Origin: Lepisosteus oculatus
Taxonomy: Eukaryota > Chordata > Actinopteri > Semionotiformes > Lepisosteidae
Assembly: GCF_040954835.1 (NCBI RefSeq)
Contig: NC_090703.1
Span: 7,311,001-7,375,000 of the forward strand
DNA length: 64,000 nucleotides
Direction: 5' to 3'
Shown here: piece by piece, positions 1-56,300 of the stretch
How positions within the stretch are numbered: position 1 is the stretch's first letter
Layout of the letters: every line of letters begins with the position of its first letter
Position numbers and translations under genes: made by a program
Notes under the pieces: model-generated
What the model was told of the DNA's origin: nothing
Databases searched by the model: none
What the model saw: only the letters and a program-made list of their open reading frames with translations

Positions 1-339
1 GTAGGCCTAAGTGCATTGAGGGTTATGGGCTGGGACCCACCCAGGTTTAGCCCATTGAAGAGGATGTTACTTGGAGCCTGAAGGTAGGAGCTGCCATTCA
101 GGAACACTGAGGGGGCGTTTGTAGAGACAAGATTCCCATTGAAGACGGCGCTGCTGGCCGAACTGGAAGACATCTTGGCTTCCCCAATCTGCTGAATGAT
201 GATGCTGTCTGTAGATCCCGGCAGAGGATGGGTGCTGTGATTGGCCATCCCGTCAGAAGAGTTGGACAAGGGGCGTGGAGAGAGGTCATCCTGCCCCTTA
301 CTGGATTCATCCTCTGTGCTGTGGTTACCATCAGACTCG
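1..339 (-). CDS. SIX4: SIX4 coding exon 2, 5' part (transactivation region)
   Basis: The acceptor AG is at 341-340 and the exon starts with C at 339, finishing a Ser codon. About 112 codons stay open to the window edge. They encode [15 protein letters not shown] and a low-complexity Ser/Asn/Leu region. The stop codon lies outside the window. Confidence 0.9.
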
Positions 340-3300
340 CTGCAGGGAACAATAAAAATAGTTTTAAGGTTAGTCTAAGGATTTTATGAATAAAACATAT
401 GTGCAGTATGTTTTGCTCTATAATGTTAAGCTGCACAAATTTCAGAAAGCGATATTTAATAAAAATGTCCTTAGATTAATAATTTAATAAATTAAATTTG
501 CATTACAAATGTTATCCATATATTAGGATCCTTTGTAGTTCATTTTACTTCCCAGCTGAGAATTCCCAGTTGCGAATTTAAACCACATGTTACTGGAAGG
601 GTAATAAAGACGCAGCTGTATTGCAATATCACTGCAATGCCTCATCCTGTCCTGCTGTAGTATCCAGCCACATGGAATCAGAGAATTGTACCAAGAACTT
701 GGCCCCTGCAGGTATGACCTCTGCTCGATCAGCCCCCACCTCCCATCTGGAGGTCTGTGCAGTACTGGGTAGCGAGACGCCAATTCAACACAAGGACTGT
801 TTCTCTGGTCTAACCCCTGGGAGCACTGCTGGCAGTTTTGCATCTGGTTATGTCTTTTGTAAGGGCTCATTGTAAACAGAAGGAATGGAGCTCTCTGCAG
901 GGCTGGGAAATGTCGTCAAGGTTTCTATCCTGAGGCTAAACCTGCACACTTGGACACACATTAAGCTTCCCACTGCCTGGAGTTTTGAGTCTTCCCATGT
1001 ATCCCAAACTCTAGAGGTCTACAACAAGCTGACAGCGGGCCACAATGTCGAGGGGAGGGGAGGCTTGTTTCCATGTTGGAGGTTGCAGGATTGTTTTGTT
1101 GAAAGAGGAAAGGAAGTAACAATCCTTCAGGTCTGACAGGAAGAGCTCTGAGACTACGGTCTCAAAAATGATTAAAAATAAAATACCAGTACACAACATG
1201 AAGTGCCAGTGTCAAACACTGAATTGGCCATTACAGCTAAGGACACCATTAGAAATCCAAATAATTTACTTACATAAAAAAAACTTACAATACTAGAGAT
1301 AGTTGAATGAAATCTGAATTTTTTACTGGTTCGATATATTGGAGGAGTTTGACAGTAATTTGTTAAACAGAAAGTGAGCAAGCATGTTGTCACCCTGGGT
1401 GAGACATTTTCTTTTAGTCATTAAGGGTGGCAGGCACCCTTAAATCAAGTGTAGTTTATCATTGTGAAAAGAAAACTGCTCCCTCAAAAAAGGAAAGACT
1501 CTCGTCCCTGGCTTTATGGCCTTTACTGCCATTCTTTTCAAATAACAAAGATAACTGGCTCTGAGTTTCAGATGCAAACTTTTATTCAGCCTAACTGTGG
1601 CATTGCATCAGACCGCTTTTATACTGCCGCATATAAAGTCAAAGGCAATTTGTACTAATGGAGTCTTGGAATTTGTACCAAATGTTTCCCACCCCTGGAG
1701 TGTGAACTGGATTAAAACCCTTCGTATTCTCGCACAGTTAATTGGCAGCAGGCCTTTCCTGGTGGACGAGGGGACTGACCTCGACACCATTTGGTGTAAT
1801 AAACTCAGTGGTGACAAATGCCAGGACCACCGCAGGCCAAGCACAAATGGTCAAACAGAGGGTCTCTCTCTGTGAGCGCAGATGAAATACGTGCCTCTGC
1901 ACTGTAGGAGGTTTTCGCGAAATGACTGTAGCGCGAATTCTGCAACTTACACAAAACGCTCAAAGCGCTAATACCTGCCGAACGCGATACAGAGAAGTCT
2001 CTTTTCTGTAACATTTTCTATTGGTTAAATACTATTTATAAAGTAAATTCGCGAAGAACGGCGAAACTACTGGATGCATGTTATTTATTTAGAAAAACTT
2101 TCCATAGACTTTAAAGAAGAAACGTTGCCGCTTGTGTTTCTAAATTGGATTTCCTAATTCTATTTTATTTTACATCCTCAAATATATAAAAATAAAACAT
2201 CCACGCTTTGGCACCACGCTTTAAATACGATATCTTAAGGGACGTGAAACAGCTGCATTTCGAGGCGCTAAAAAAGACCGAGGCGAAATGTTCACACAAA
2301 GAGCTCTATTGAATCGACAGAGTTCTGGGTTCATCGCCCAAGCTCTTTGCGTTTACAGGATACATTAGGCTTTTGCACGTCTTAATCCTCTGCTTCAGCG
2401 CATGAAAACCTCGTTTTCAACACTGTCCGCGGCTCACGCTCAAAGCCAAACAGTTAAGAACCGTGCTCAAGACTTTTCCTAAACTACGAGTGAATCCTAA
2501 TTTATGGGACGCTCCGTTGATTACAACAGCGTCCTGCAAGCCGAAATGCCTTTCAGCACATTTGTGTGACATCAGCTTTCGGGGAGGGGAAAACAACTGC
2601 AAAATCTCTGTGCAAAAGAGGTCACCTTCCACCAGGTGCGCAAGAGCGCTATTCTAAGAAAGTTAAATAATAAAAAACAGAACTCGGTTACAGCTCTGTC
2701 TCCATTAACCCTGCAGTGCGGGGCGGTCATTTCCTCACAGACAGCCTCGGTTCAGAAAGTGCGCCGATCCCATCTCCTTAAAAACCAGAGTAAAAAAGGA
2801 TGGAGGCGAGAGCTGTGGTAAACAATCACCTGGAATCCCTCACACGGAAACATCAAACATTGAACAACAATATTATAGTCTTTGAGACTATATCTTATCT
2901 GCTTTGAGTTCGTGAACCATGTGTAACGGAGTAGAGGAGAATCGTAGTCTAATAAATCTTCATTTCATAAACTACTCCTGGAAATCCCAGAACACTGTTT
3001 CGAGTGTGCTGAATACAGAGCCTATTTTTTTTCGATCATTTTAATCGAATGTCTCGGTAATCTAAAAATATTAATTGTATGAGTTACAGCTTGGCCGAAA
3101 ACAATAGCTTAGACAACAGCTTGAACAGTGTTGCAGAAGCACAGCAAGTCCTGCCGGTTTGCGGCGATCTGGGTTACCACTACACGCGAAACCCGATCTG
3201 AATGGGAACAGCTTCAGATTTCAAAACATTAGTAGCGCGTATCTGACACGCTTTTCTTTATTTTGGAATTATCTTCGTAAACGATGATCACAGCCCTCGT

Positions 3301-4289
3301 TTCAGAAAAAGAAACATGCCGTTCCGTTTAGTACCCTCTTATTTGCAGATCTTACTATCCGGAGGGCCAGTACAGCCAGGTGAGATTGTATGAACGGCGG
3401 ATCTTTTGACCAACAAAACGAGCTTATTGATTTGTATCTCATGCATTTTTTAGAATTCACGTCTTTCTAATCCATTCAGTAAGATACATACTCTTGATCC
3501 CACATCATGATTCAAACGAACTTTTTTTTTTTTAAAAAAAGGATAAGTTTATGCGCACCTTTTTGACTGCGCCTCGGACGGGTTCCTGTCCCGCTGCCTC
3601 CTGTTTTTAAACCAGTTGCTAACTTGAGTCAAGGAAAGCCCGGTGATTTTGGCCAGGTTCCGCTTCTCGGCCGGGGACGGGTACCGGTTCTGTTTGTAAA
3701 GGTCCTTCAGCGCGTTTCTCGACCTCTCCTTGAAGCAGTAGACCGTCTCCTCGCCGTCCCAGATCGTCCTGGGCAGGGGGTATTTCCTCCGCAGCCTGTA
3801 CTTGTCTACAGCCCCCAGGGGTCTGCCCCGAGCCTTCTCCGCCTCGGTGTACCGAGCCCTGTACCACAGGTCCTGCAGGGAGGGGTGGTTGGGGGGGCTG
3901 AAGCTGTGGTTCTCCAGAATGCTGTACAGCTCCTGGTACCGCGCCTGGTGGAAGGCGACCAGGGCTTGGGCTTTCAGGATGCTCTCGTTGCCACGTAGCA
4001 GGTCGCTCTGAGGTAGGGACCAGAGAAACCTGGCGAGGCGGTCCACGTTGCCCCCCTGCTGCAGAGCCTCGCAGACGCACGCCACTTGCTCCGGAGAAAA
4101 CGCCAGGGAGGAGGCGGCGGCGCTCGCCAGAAGTTCGCCGTGGATCTGCTCTGCGGCTGAAGTTGCCTGCTCCATGGACAAGCCCGCAGCGTCCAGCGCC
4201 AGCTGCTTGGAGGTCTCCCGCTTGTCCGCCTTCACATCTTCCTTCTTGATCTCGTGGGCACTTCTGACATCGCTCGAGGAAGAAGACAT
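1..4289 (-). CDS. SIX4: SIX4 homeodomain transcription factor (partial, 3' end beyond left edge)
   Basis: Coding exons are complement(3559..4289) and complement(1..339), the second running off the window. SIX4 is a nuclear sine oculis-class factor that binds MEF3-type sites and works with EYA cofactors in muscle, kidney, placode and sensory development. The first exon has a short Ser/Glu/Lys-rich N-terminus (residues 1-60), the SIX domain (about 62-176, starting [15 protein letters not shown]) and the homeodomain (about 177-237, recognition helix [14 protein letters not shown]). Exon 1 ends in SK plus AG; exon 2 supplies the C, giving SKSESDGN, the junction I expect for SIX4. The exon 2 Ser/Asn/Gly-rich stretch (QQIG, VFLNGSS, ILFNGLN) resembles the SIX4 transactivation region and not SIX1, SIX2 or SIX6. 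The N-terminus is much shorter than in mammals. The neighbouring MNAT1 supports SIX4. The start ATG has A at -3 and sits after a run of A. Confidence 0.95.
340..3558 (-). other. SIX4: SIX4 intron 1
   Basis: About 3.2 kb of intron with no recognisable gene or full transposon. Stretches around 1900-2030 and 2200-2800 carry many CpG dinucleotides, unusual for an intron, and could hold conserved regulatory DNA. Open frames here are short and unlike any family I know. Confidence 0.8.
2032..2041 (+). promoter_or_regulatory. MEF2-like site in SIX4 intron
   Basis: CTATTTATAA matches the MEF2 consensus (YTAWWWWTAR), and a CCAAT-box-like ATTGG lies about 10 bp upstream. SIX4 is a muscle-expressed gene, so a MEF2 input is plausible. 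A 10-bp AT-rich match also arises by chance. Confidence 0.25.
3559..4289 (-). CDS. SIX4: SIX4 coding exon 1 (SIX domain and homeodomain)
   Basis: This 731-nt exon encodes residues 1-243 plus two bases. It runs from ATG at 4289 to the donor GT at 3558-3557. All DNA-binding sequence is in this exon, which is GC-rich and CpG-rich. Confidence 0.94.
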
Positions 4290-4870
4290 TTTTTTTTTAT
4301 GCTTCCTGGTAAGTCACTCCTCCTGGTTTCGGCAGGGCTTCAGCCGATCGGGTTTCCCTGCGCCATGCGAGCCCGATCAGATATCTGGCAGCGCCTGTAA
4401 ACGGATAAGGCTCTCGCTCGCTCGCTCGCTCGCTCTCCCTCTCTCCCTCCCTCCCCAGTCACTCCTCTCCTCTCACTCCAACGTGACTTCTACTCCGCAA
4501 ACTGGAGCAGGAAGGGGGTCCTGCACCGGAGAGCAACCTCATTCGCCCGACAGCGCTCCGCGGGGGAGGAGCGACGGGAAAACAGAGACGCGTGTTTGTG
4601 CGGGGGCCGCCACTCAAAGCCGCCGGCGCGGCCTGCTTACCTGGGCAAGGTGAACGCGCTCGGGATGCGGGGACACGCCCCCCATTGTCAGCACAGGCGC
4701 GGGCCGCGGCGCTTGCACAGCGCAGGAGATGCGCTTTCCTCCGGGGCTGCTTGGACTCCGGCGAACTGCACCACGGCCACAGAGAATCGCGGATGAGGAG
4801 AGCAAAAGCGCAGCGCGGAGCCGTCGTGAAATGAATGGAAACGGGGCAGGAAAAGAGCGGAAAACGAAAT
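4290..4870 (-). promoter_or_regulatory. SIX4: SIX4 5' leader and CpG island
   Basis: The DNA upstream of the SIX4 start is dense in CpG and GC boxes and continues the CpG island of exon 1. The transcription start cannot be placed by eye. Open frames on either strand here reflect the GC-rich composition. Confidence 0.6.
4413..4436 (+). repeat. (CTCG)n microsatellite in SIX4 leader
   Basis: Five to six near-perfect CTCG units followed by a CT-rich run (CTCCCTCTCTCCCTCC). On the SIX4 transcript strand it reads as CGAG units, a purine-rich tract in the presumed 5' leader. Confidence 0.85.
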
Positions 4871-5168
4871 CCGAGGCGGGGGGCAAATACAAGCACATTT
4901 ATGACACGAAGAAATGGTTTTTGTACGTGATCATCTGAAATAAAGCCATATCTGAAAATTCTGTTTCTTACATGGTTTATTTACTTTGGCAAGAATAATC
5001 ACTTTCCACCATTATTTTACTTAGTGCAATTGTTGCATTCCTATGTGCTATTATGCGACATTTGCTAATTCTACAAATACCAATGACCACGATATATTAT
5101 AGTATTATACAAATATTAAAGATCAAGATAAATATATTTCACATTATTAATAAACTTACGATGAATTC

Positions 5169-5298
5169 AGGTGGGTAGCTGCGTCAGCTGCAAAGGAACA
5201 AGTAATAGCTCACACCTGAAGAAGGCTCCACGGCCGAAACGTTGTGTTTCTTTCTTCTTTTTTCCAGCATGGAATAAACCTATTATCTGTTCCCTACT
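5169..5298 (+). mobile_element. Short Penelope/SINE-like insertion, copy 1, with inverted 5' end
   Basis: The insertion is flanked by an 8-bp direct repeat ATGAATTC (5161-5168 and 5299-5306). Positions 5211-5290 match copy 2: CTGAAGA, a GGC/GCC hairpin, GAAAC, a pyrimidine tract, then AGCATGGAATAAACCTATTA. The first 40 bp (5169-5208) are the reverse complement of copy 2's 3' tail (5508-5556), lacking about 10 bp. A 5' inversion of this kind fits target-primed reverse transcription with twin priming, or a Penelope-like element. Confidence 0.75.
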
Positions 5299-5434
5299 AT
5301 GAATTCTATTACTGTTAGTGCTAGTATTATAATTGTGACACATGTCCATAGCGCTAATCATTAAGCGTTATATTTTGTAGACCGTTTTATTTATATTCTT
5401 CCGTTTGGGGAAAAAGTATAAATAAATATAAGTA

Positions 5435-5556
5435 ATAGGTACCTGAAGAAGGCTCCACGGCCGAAACGTTTTGTTCTCTTTCTTCTTTTTTTCAGCATGG
5501 AATAAACCTATTACTTGTTCCTTTGCAGCCTACGCATGCTGACGCAGCTACCCACC
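5435..5556 (+). mobile_element. Short Penelope/SINE-like insertion, copy 2, with 16-bp target-site duplication
   Basis: A perfect 16-bp repeat TAAATAAATATAAGTA lies on both sides (5419-5434 and 5557-5572), marking a 122-bp insertion. It holds the hammerhead-like core (CTGAAGA at 5443-5449, GAAAC at 5463-5467) and an AATAAA-containing stretch, and ends GCAGCTACCCACC. It is too short to encode protein, so it is non-autonomous. Confidence 0.8.
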
Positions 5557-5876
5557 TAAATAAATATAAGTATAATATAAATATACAAATAAGTATAAAT
5601 AATTCAAAATTTATTTAACCTTTCAAAAGAAATGAACGGTTAAATAGAACTATACGTCTCAGTAATTTCCCCTTATTGGAAGAATTAGAAAAAAGAGGTG
5701 CACATGACTCCGAATGTGCGGCGCTCCTGAGCGGTGTAAAGACAGCCCCCGGAACTATTTCGAAGGTGCAGTTTCCACTCCGGAATGTGTTTGGTGTGAA
5801 GCAGCAGGGTCGTGGTGTAGGATGTAATATTCTGTTAACCGCGGTAGTGTAATTTATCGAAGGAAAATTTCAGTAA

Positions 5877-52288
<46,412 letters not shown>

Positions 52289-52741
52289 CCTGGCTGGCTC
52301 CCTGTGGTGCCTGACGGAAGGCACTGCAGCCCAGGACAGAAGACATTAGAAAACCTTGTACACCCGTGCCTCATTATCGTGAAAAAAAGGGCAAGATGAA
52401 TAATTGTCATGTAAAGATGTTTCTTGACTTTGTCATCTTGTGTTCTTACTGGGATATAAATGAGATAGCTTTGCATGGTAGTACCTGGTTTCTGAATCAA
52501 GTCAGCCATCTGGGTAGGAGCCCTCCTAATTTTTATTAGCCTGTAGCTGAGTGACCAGAAGCCACGAAAAGGATCTCAACACTGCCGGCCTCACTCAGGG
52601 ATCACAGTGGCTGCAGCGACACAGATTCCCTATTGGAACCTTGTGGATAGTAGCAATATGTTTGCTTGCTTACTTTACACAACGAGCGATTTTTTTTTTT
52701 ACCCACCTAAGATGTGTATAGATTTTTCTCAAAGCTTTTAT

Positions 52742-52747
52742 AATAAA
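52742..52747 (+). terminator. MNAT1: Likely MNAT1 polyadenylation signal
   Basis: AATAAA about 450 nt after the MNAT1 stop, after a T-run. It is the only clear hexamer on this strand in the 3' flank. Confidence 0.55.
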
Positions 52748-53165
52748 AAAAAAGAAACTTCATGAATGCTTATTTTTACAGTTCAAGGCCAGCTGGCTGT
52801 GCATGTTAATGTAGAGGTACGACCGTTGTGTCAAGGGTGTGTTACCCAGCAGTGAAACTTAAAGCACCAAGACTGTGAACCCAGGGGCGTGTGCAGCCCA
52901 GCTACCGCATGTGATTTCAAGTGTTAACATGTGACTCATGAGACTTTGTGTCGTGTGCCACTGGGGTCCAATATTATGCAGATCAGTGTGTGCTCAGCAT
53001 TAAGGGCTAACCTCTTCTAATCAGACATGGAATAGGTCATAAGAGGTTTTTCTGAAAACGTGAACTGTTTTGACAAGAGGATGATGTATGGGATACGGTC
53101 CGATTAGGTACTTCTAATTGAACCGTAACAGTATTAAAACAGCATATTCAAATGGATGGTTTAAG

Positions 53166-53171
53166 TTTATT
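53166..53171 (-). terminator. TRMT5: Likely TRMT5 polyadenylation signal
   Basis: AATAAA on the minus strand, about 135 nt beyond the TRMT5 stop, in an A/T-rich stretch. Confidence 0.5.
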
Positions 53172-53306
53172 TTAAAACTCTGGGAGGCTTTTTAAAAAAA
53201 AAATCTTCCTTCTGTGTGTCAAAACTGCAAAATTAAAAATGTACACCTCAGAACACGGTTTTCCAGAGGTTTAAACACTTCCTCAAACTTGAACGCAGTT
53301 CCGTCT

Positions 53307-53362
53307 CTACGCTGTCGGCTCGTCGCTCCTTGGCCGCTTTGGTGCTGGTTCATCTGGAGTCC
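53307..53362 (-). CDS. TRMT5: TRMT5 exon 5 and stop
   Basis: Acceptor TGTCAG, then [18 protein letters not shown] and TAG at 53309-53307. This basic, Pro-rich tail is a possible nuclear localisation signal. Confidence 0.85.
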
Positions 53363-56300
53363 CTGACAGAGAGAAAATGAATTCAGAACGGCAAGAATTG
53401 GGAACCCCTAGCTGCCAGGCAGTTCCTTCTCCCGGCTTTTGCAGCTGGGATCAAACGATTGGCAGGCCCAGAACACCTCACCTGGTTCTGGGCTTCTGGG
53501 TTTCTTGAAGAGCACCTCCCAGGGCAGGGGAAAGCTGATGCACATCATCTCCTTGTTGGGCGCCACATTGCGCACCGTGTGGACAGAGCAGCGGCCTTCC
53601 AGCGGCGTGCCGAGACTGGCGGAGGCCCTCTCTGTCACATCCCGCCGGGGGTCGTCGTGTTTGGAGAAGCCGTAGCAGTGGACGTGTGGCGGGCTGACAT
53701 CGTCCGAGTCGGGTCCCTGCTCCAGCAGACCTTTCAAAGCGTCCAGGAACTCGAGGGCTAGAGCAGGCAGGTTCATGATGATGTGCACTCTGCTCTTCAT
53801 CTCCAGAAGTCCGGGCAGCTCCTCCCTCAGCGGCCCCCCAATGAAGTCTCGCCCGTCCATGTTGAAGGTGCGCACCTTGCTGTCCGTCTTGTTCAGCTTG
53901 CAGTTGTGCTGCAGCCACTTGAAGGACTCGGGGTTGAGGTCGTTGGCGAAGACGCTGCAGCCTCTCCGGGCAGCGGGGATGGCGAAGGGCCCCACTCCAG
54001 CGAAGACGTCGAAGACGCTGTCCCCCCGCTGAAGCAGCCCCACGATCCGCTCGTGCTCCGTGCTCAGCCGGGGGTTCCAGTACACCCTGGAGAAATCAAA
54101 CTCGTACGACACGTTGTTCTCTCGGACCTGCGGGGTAAGGCACAAAAGGGCGATCATGTCATATGCAGTTCACGGTCAAGAAGAGTAAAATGATGTCTGC
54201 AGCACACATACTACTTATCATTGCTCGTATTGCTTAATAGCATCATAGGAAGCAAGCACAAAGGCACTCAAGTGTCAAATCAAAATAAAATGGAGATGCC
54301 CTGTACAACTGGAGTTACAGCCAACATCCCAGCTACACCCATGATAAGAGACCTCTGCATGGCTGCAGGAGTACATAGGCTTTCTGAATACAGCCTAATG
54401 CAGACCGCTGAAGGCTCTGTGCATCACCTTGGCCACCATGTTGCCATCTCCCGCCAGCACCTCCATCTGGAAATTGCGGTAAGTGGAGTCGATGGTGTTG
54501 GTTTTATTGACCACACAGGTCACACCTGGGTTCTTGTCCATTATGACTTGTCCTGTGAAAAAGAACATGAGTTCAACCATGCACCAGCGGAACCTTAACA
54601 GCCTCGACCATAATGTTATAAAGAAAACACGCAGTTGTCCCACAGACTTGTTCTTTCAACAAGTAATTGAGCATGTTTACCCAGTGAAAGTAGTACAGGG
54701 AAGTAAAACCTTAGCTGTTCCACAGTTTTACATTGGAGCCTTTTTGTTGTCAAGCATTTTTTCAATTTTAGTCGGGGGGCAGAAACTTGAAGCATAGCAA
54801 TCCTGAAATGATTTAATGTCTCAAAAGGCAGGACCCTGACCTTCACTGACATTTGCCTGCAGCCGTATCGCCCTGCAACTAATAACTGGCAGCCCACTGA
54901 AGCTCAGCAGGTGTGAGCCTGGCCAGTACCTGGATGGTAAAGCTAAGGTTGCTGCTGGACGAGGTATTAGTGGGGCCAGCTGGGGGCGCTCACCCTGCGG
55001 TCTGTGTGGGTTCTAGTGCCTCAGTATACTAACGGGGACACTATACCGTACAGAGTCGCCGTCCTCTGGATGAGATGTAAAACCAAGGTCCTGACTCCAT
55101 GGTCATTACAAACCTCAGGGCATTTCTTGAAAAGAGTAGAGGTGTTACCCCAGTGTCCTGGCTAAATTTCCCCCTGGCCTTTACCAGTCATGGCCTCCTA
55201 ATAATCCCCATCTCTGAACTGGCTCTGCTCTCCTCCCCACTGAGAGCTGGCGTGTGGGGAGAGTGCTGGCGCACTATGGCTGCCGTCACATCATCTGAGC
55301 GGAGTGCCCAGAAAAGCACTATACAAGTGTAAGTAACTATCTATTCACCAGTGAGCCAACTGCCCACCTCGGAGAAGTACATGGAGAGTAGAGTTTGCCC
55401 GCCTTCGGACGCGAAGGTTTGTCTTCAGCCGCCCTTACCAATGAGCTTCCTGAAGGGCAGCTGGTGGTCTCGCAGGTTGAGGTGGGCGATGTGCCCGACC
55501 CGGCTGAACCCCGAGGTCACGTCCTGGCCCGGGGGCAGCACGGCGCGCAGCACCTCGTCGCTCTTCAGGTGCTCGTAGGTCAGCTCCAGCTCGTACCGCA
55601 GCACCTCGGGGCTCACGCCGAGCCGCCTCAGGGCGGCCGCCTCCGCCTCTGGGAACGAGTCCGGGGAGGAGATGGCAGAGGGGTCCAGCAGCACCAGCCT
55701 GTGGTCCTCATCCTGCGGGTCTTCCACCACTCGCTTCGCTGCGGGCAGCTGCAGGGCCACCCTCTTCAGGGCCTTCACCAGCGGGCTGATGGCCTCCTTC
55801 CGCACGCGCAAGGCGGGCACGGCCACTCGCTTCCGGAAGGCGCTGCGGTCCAGCGTGGTCATGCCGCGCACCCCCGGGGGAGGGGCGAGCAGGCCGGGCT
55901 CGGCCTCGCCCTGCTGCTGCTCCGGCATCGCCTGCTGGGCACCGCACCGCTGGGCAGAAAGGGGTGCGCCCGGGAATCTCGGGCACCTCTTAGCGAAGAG
56001 CCACGTCGGAGGCCTGGCTCGTCTCAGGCTCGTCTCTGCGTTGACAAAGGTGAAGATTCGACACAGAGCCCTGCGAAGAAAAATAAAGGCACACTTTCAG
56101 TCCTGGGATCGGGCATGCCGAAATGAAGGGATCAAATGCCCTTGTAGTTTTCATTCTTTTTAAAGCACAACAGCAAAGGACTGGCAACTGTAACCAATTC
56201 CGTGGCGGGAGAGGCTGAGTTAAGAAAGGACCTTAGATACCTCAGACAAAAAGTACAAGTGCTCGGTTTGGCCCGATTAGGGGTGACAATATGAATCCTG

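Larger units (their letters stand above)
52289..53306. other. MNAT1/TRMT5 tail-to-tail region (3' UTRs)
   Basis: 1.0 kb between the two convergent stop codons. It contains the likely MNAT1 3' UTR up to about 52765 and the likely TRMT5 3' UTR from 53306 down to about 53150. The 380 bp between has no recognised feature. Confidence 0.7.

Noticed and set aside
1-4289. Identification as SIX1, SIX2 or SIX6 instead of SIX4
   Set aside because: The ESDGN linker after the homeodomain, the Ser/Asn-rich exon 2 and adjacency to MNAT1 point to SIX4; SIX1 and SIX6 lack this exon 2 sequence.
4048-4653. 201-codon plus-strand frame over SIX4 exon 1 and leader
   Set aside because: It is antisense to the SIX4 coding exon in a GC-rich region; long antisense frames are expected there.
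53408-53481. TRMT5 ending by read-through past exon 4 ([20 protein letters not shown])
   Set aside because: A good GT donor and a 119-bp intron lead to a basic tail ([13 protein letters not shown]) that fits the family better. The read-through could exist as a minor isoform.
53783-54193. 136-codon plus-strand frame over TRMT5 exon 4
   Set aside because: Mirror frame of the real TRMT5 coding exon, with no independent support.
55395-56126. 243-codon plus-strand frame over TRMT5 exon 2
   Set aside because: GC-rich antisense shadow of the TRMT5 exon.
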